A DNA stretch of 8,661 nucleotides, from positions 1 through 8,661 of the forward strand of contig JAUVGS010000056.1 of assembly GCA_030593665.1 (NCBI GenBank). Reading direction: 5' to 3'. The notes under the pieces are model-generated. The model was not told where the DNA came from. It made no database searches and was given only the letters and a program-made list of their open reading frames with translations. The stretch comes from Chitinivibrionales bacterium (GTDB lineage: Bacteria > Fibrobacterota > Chitinivibrionia > Chitinivibrionales > JANQEN01). Below, piece by piece: positions 6,845 to 8,661 of the stretch. How positions within the stretch are numbered: the first letter of the stretch is position 1; the number at the start of each line of letters is the position of its first letter. The position numbers and the translations under genes are program-made.

Positions 6845-6942
6845 ATTCTTTTTCATCTCAACATGTCTTCAAAATATTTCGGGACGGGGTTGCTTTTACT
6901 GCTTTAATCTGTACTGCCCTGTGGTAATATTTTAATCAATAT

Positions 6943-6988
6943 AGTAGTGTGACCGTGCACTACTCCAAAGGTTATTCTCACCTTTTTT
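6943..6988 (+). terminator. Two adjacent hairpins, second with short T-run
   Basis: AGTAGTG/CACTACT (6943-6949 with 6958-6964) is a perfect 7-bp stem whose loop contains TGACC. Three bases later AAAGGT/ACCTTT (6967-6972 with 6980-6985) is followed by TTT, a weak intrinsic terminator. Together they could end transcription coming from the hdr operon, or the first could be an operator ahead of the PIN gene. Confidence 0.3.
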
Positions 6989-7026
6989 AATAGTAATACT
7001 TTCATCATGGATATATTTTAAAAAGC

Positions 7027-7509
7027 ATGAAAAGAAGTGTGTATATTGAAACAACAATACCAAGTTATTATTACGAGAATCGCAAGGGTGTCAAGTTTGT
7101 CGCATGGCGTGAGATTACCCACGAATGGTGGAGTAAATTTCGGCGTTATTATGAACCAGTATGCAGTGAAGTCGTTATCTATGAGCTTGAGCGGGGTAGT
7201 CATCCATCACAAAAGGAAAAAATCAAGCTTTTGCCCAATGTTGACCGCTTGGCTTATACTACCATTATCGATGAAATTGTTGAGGATTATATAAAGCATA
7301 ATCTTGTACCACGCGAGTACGGTGGCGATGCTTATCACTTAGCCTATGCCTCATATTACGGGATTGATTTTTTAATGACTTGGAACTGCAACCACCTGGC
7401 AAATCCGAATAAATTCCACCATATGCATATAATCAATGGGCGCCTTGGATTGCACACACCGATAATCTGTACTCCCGAACAGTTATTAACAAAAGGTGAG
7501 GATATATGA
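7027..7509 (+). CDS. PIN-domain protein, probable VapC-like toxin
   Basis: 160-residue protein of a PIN-domain family annotated as type II toxin nucleases. The family pattern is clear: VYIETTIPSYY (5-15), with E8 in place of the usual first Asp; VIYELERG (50-57) with E53 and E55; DAYHLAYASYYGIDFLMTWN (101-120) with D101; CNHLANP (121-127); and PIICTPEQLL (145-154) at the end. The last acidic position of the classic PIN site is Asn in this TWNCNH motif, as is common in this subgroup. No clear Shine-Dalgarno precedes 7027, but a stop codon lies in frame just upstream and the core motif starts at residue 5. Its stop overlaps the start of the next small gene by ATGA, so the order is toxin then antitoxin, the reverse of classic vapBC. 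Confidence 0.75.
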   Translation: MKRSVYIETTIPSYYYENRKGVKFVAWREITHEWWSKFRRYYEPVCSEVVIYELERGSHPSQKEKIKLLPNVDRLAYTTIIDEIVEDYIKHNLVPREYGGDAYHLAYASYYGIDFLMTWNCNHLANPNKFHHMHIINGRLGLHTPIICTPEQLLTKGEDI

Positions 7510-7676
7510 GTTACGAAAAAGACCCGGTCGTTGAAGATATTCGTGAAATAAGGCGTAAAATATTTGCGGAGTTCGACAATAATCCTCATAAATTCGGGAA
7601 GTTTATTGCAGAACGCGAACGGAAGCGTAAAACAACCAGCAGGCGGTCCAGGCGAATCGCTGCAAAGGTAAAATGA
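7506..7676 (+). CDS. Small basic protein, probable antitoxin partner of the PIN protein
   Basis: 56 residues, MSYEKDPVVEDIREIRRKIF at the start. The pattern DPVVEDIREIRRKI...FDNNPHKFGKFIAERERKRK resembles the short partners (PIxEEVRxIREE...YIREREK type) regularly found after PIN proteins of this subgroup. The charged helices end in a strongly basic tail (residues 38-56, many Arg/Lys). The start overlaps the PIN stop (ATGA), and AAGGTGAGG lies 4 bases upstream, so translation is probably coupled. An antitoxin role is inferred from position, size and pattern; no DNA-binding fold can be confirmed by eye. Confidence 0.7.
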   Translation: MSYEKDPVVEDIREIRRKIFAEFDNNPHKFGKFIAERERKRKTTSRRSRRIAAKVK

Positions 7677-7746
7677 AAACTATCCTAAAAAAGTGATTGC
7701 TTTTACCTGATTTTTTACGACTACATCCGGCAGCGCTTTTATTTTT

Positions 7747-7781
7747 ATTATCCACTATCTATTACCCAAAATTCTATATTG
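7747..7781 (+). repeat. Degenerate 7-bp tandem repeat tract 1
   Basis: Reads in sevens as ATTATCC, ACTATCT, ATTACCC, AAAATTC, TATATTG, decaying rightward. It shares unit length and consensus (AnnATCC) with the tract at 7962. A shorter, irregular version (TTATCTT, TATCTAC, TATCCAT) lies at 7811-7831. Confidence 0.5.
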
Positions 7782-7961
7782 ATTTTACTTTTTATTGCCA
7801 ATAGTCAATGTTATCTTTATCTACTATCCATTTTTTTTGGAAAATTAAGGAGCCGCGATTTATATGAATTTCTGTACTATAGTATATTTTCAACTCTTTT
7901 CCGTCAATTTAGGAAATGGAGCTGAGTTTATTTGAGTTGAAATAAGTTTAAAAGAGACTAA

Positions 7962-8010
7962 AATATCTAATATCCAAAATCTAACATCCAAGATCCATTA
8001 TCCAACACCA
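7962..8010 (+). repeat. Degenerate 7-bp tandem repeat tract 2
   Basis: Seven consecutive heptads: AATATCT, AATATCC, AAAATCT, AACATCC, AAGATCC, ATTATCC, AACACCA. Six of seven have ATC at positions 4-6, with consensus AAnATCC. Units vary at position 3, so this is an old or degenerate minisatellite-like array and not a recent slippage product. Confidence 0.65.
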
Positions 8011-8089
8011 TGTCAGTGCAGACAGAAAATAAAACCCTTTTTTCACATACAGACTTTACCGAAGCCTTTTTAGTACCGCTATATTTACG

Positions 8090-8129
8090 TTTATTATTTG
8101 TTACATACATGATATAATAATTACGTAAT
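8090..8129 (+). promoter_or_regulatory. Extended -10 promoter for glpK with palindrome at start site
   Basis: TGATATAAT (8110-8118) is a perfect -10 box with the TGn extension; the -35 TTTATT (8090-8095, 17-bp spacing) is weak, as extended -10 promoters allow. The perfect palindrome ATTACGTAAT (8120-8129) overlaps the expected start site near 8125 and could be an operator. The leader would be about 70 bases. Confidence 0.45.
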
Positions 8130-8193
8130 CCTTAAGACCGATTGATATGCGTAATTCCGGCTGTAACGTACCATACATACAAAGATTGGTCGT

Positions 8194-8661
8194 ATGAAAT
8201 ATATTCTTTCCATTGATCAGGGCACCACTGGAAGCAGGGCGGTTGTGTATGACAGAAACGGCAGGATTGTTGCAAGCGCGTATCAGGAATTCCCCCAATA
8301 TTTCCCACAACCCGGCTGGGTAGAGCACAATCCTGAAGAGATATGGGAGAGTGTCAATGTCTCGATACAGAAGGTTCTTAAAAAGGTCCAAAAAGGATCG
8401 ATTACTGCCATCGGTATAACCAATCAGCGCGAAACCACGGTTATCTGGGACAGGGAGAGCGGCAGACCGGTGTATAACGCCATTGTGTGGCAGTGTAGAA
8501 GAACATCCTCCCGCTGTGATAGCTTGAAAAAACAAAAGGGAAAAGTAGAATTCTTCAGAAAAACAACCGGTCTCCCTATTGACGCCTATTTTTCTGCAAC
8601 TAAAATCGAGTGGATATTGAAGCATGTGCCTCATGCGATACAGAAAGCAAAGGCAGGAAAG
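8194..8661 (+). CDS. glpK: Glycerol kinase, N-terminal part (runs off right edge)
   Basis: ATP-dependent phosphorylation of glycerol to sn-glycerol 3-phosphate in the cytoplasm. The 156 visible residues show the FGGY-kinase N-terminal fold: the phosphate-binding loop [15 protein letters not shown] (6-20), the glycerol-kinase-typical [19 protein letters not shown] (33-51), [13 protein letters not shown] (74-86) with the substrate-contacting R79-E80 pair, [10 protein letters not shown] (95-104), and [19 protein letters not shown] (124-142), whose D130 and Y132 fall in the glycerol-binding stretch. Known glycerol kinases are about 500 residues, so two thirds lie beyond the window. There is no strong Shine-Dalgarno before 8194, but homology begins at the first residues. 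It is on the same strand as, but separated from, the toxin-antitoxin pair and has its own promoter. Confidence 0.95.
   Translation, partial: MKYILSIDQGTTGSRAVVYDRNGRIVASAYQEFPQYFPQPGWVEHNPEEIWESVNVSIQKVLKKVQKGSITAIGITNQRETTVIWDRESGRPVYNAIVWQCRRTSSRCDSLKKQKGKVEFFRKTTGLPIDAYFSATKIEWILKHVPHAIQKAKAGK

Larger units (their letters stand above)
7677..8193. other. Non-coding region with repeat tracts and glpK promoter
   Basis: 517 bp with no supported gene. It holds degenerate heptad tracts (7747-7781 and 7962-8010, plus a shorter irregular one near 7811-7831), a 10-bp palindrome TACTATAGTA (7875-7884), T-rich stretches, and the glpK promoter. A 23-codon frame at 7864-7935 has AAGGAG 12 bases upstream but no recognisable content. 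No convincing terminator follows the antitoxin gene; AAAAG/CTTTT just downstream is weak. Confidence 0.6.

Noticed and set aside
7864..7935. 23-codon ORF with AAGGAG upstream in the glpK upstream region
   Set aside because: Spacing of 12 bases is long, composition is non-descript and no similarity is recognised; likely chance.
7747..8010. CRISPR array
   Set aside because: Units are 7 bp, contiguous and degenerate, without spacers of 25-40 bp and without cas genes nearby.
8101..8634. Minus-strand open frame (177 codons) opposite glpK
   Set aside because: Mirror of the conserved glycerol-kinase frame; the plus-strand frame matches FGGY kinase motifs from its first residues.

Overview
The window reads as chromosomal DNA of an anaerobic bacterium. 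It is A/T-leaning, with very A/T-rich intergenic DNA and strong Shine-Dalgarno sites before most genes. The evidence for anaerobic life is the gene content: a B12-dependent acyl-CoA mutase, an electron-transfer flavoprotein (Etf), and soluble heterodisulfide-reductase-like (Hdr) proteins packed with [4Fe-4S] motifs. I cannot name the lineage from the sequence. Strict anaerobes such as sulfate reducers, syntrophs, spirochaetes or uncultivated phyla would all fit.

Layout. Positions 1-1010 (minus strand, running off the left edge) hold the N-terminal part of a fused isobutyryl-CoA mutase (IcmF): a B12-binding domain followed by a MeaB-type GTPase chaperone domain. A 341-bp A/T-rich divergent promoter region (1011-1351) contains a near-consensus Rex (NADH-sensing repressor) operator and a candidate promoter with a dyad in its spacer. 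On the plus strand follow etfB (1352-2119) and etfA (2245-3195). After a 224-bp leader with possible RNA structure come an HdrC-HdrB fusion of HdrD architecture (3420-4598) and hdrA (4599-6572). Directly after hdrA, overlapping its stop codon by ATGA, lies what I read as a decayed mvhD gene (6569 to about 6806). It is broken by in-frame stops and frameshifts and cut short next to a pair of 12-bp direct repeats that look like a relic of a mobile-element end.

From 7027 to 7676 is a two-gene toxin-antitoxin-like module: a PIN-domain protein followed by a 56-residue basic partner. Positions 7677-8193 are non-coding and carry two tracts of degenerate 7-bp repeats (AnnATCC). From 8194 to the right edge is the N-terminal part of glycerol kinase (glpK), behind an extended -10 promoter.

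How the parts may work together (inference). IcmF interconverts isobutyryl-CoA and butyryl-CoA, and acyl-CoA dehydrogenases pass electrons to EtfAB. Next to EtfAB there is no membrane Etf:quinone oxidoreductase in view, but there is a soluble HdrA plus HdrBC-fusion pair. This suggests an Etf-Hdr route that couples acyl-CoA oxidation or reduction to ferredoxin, NAD(H) or a disulfide, possibly by flavin-based bifurcation or confurcation. Loss of MvhD, the usual [2Fe-2S] adaptor between HdrA and hydrogenase or formate dehydrogenase, would fit rewiring of HdrA toward Etf. The Rex-like operator would tie the locus to the NADH/NAD+ ratio.
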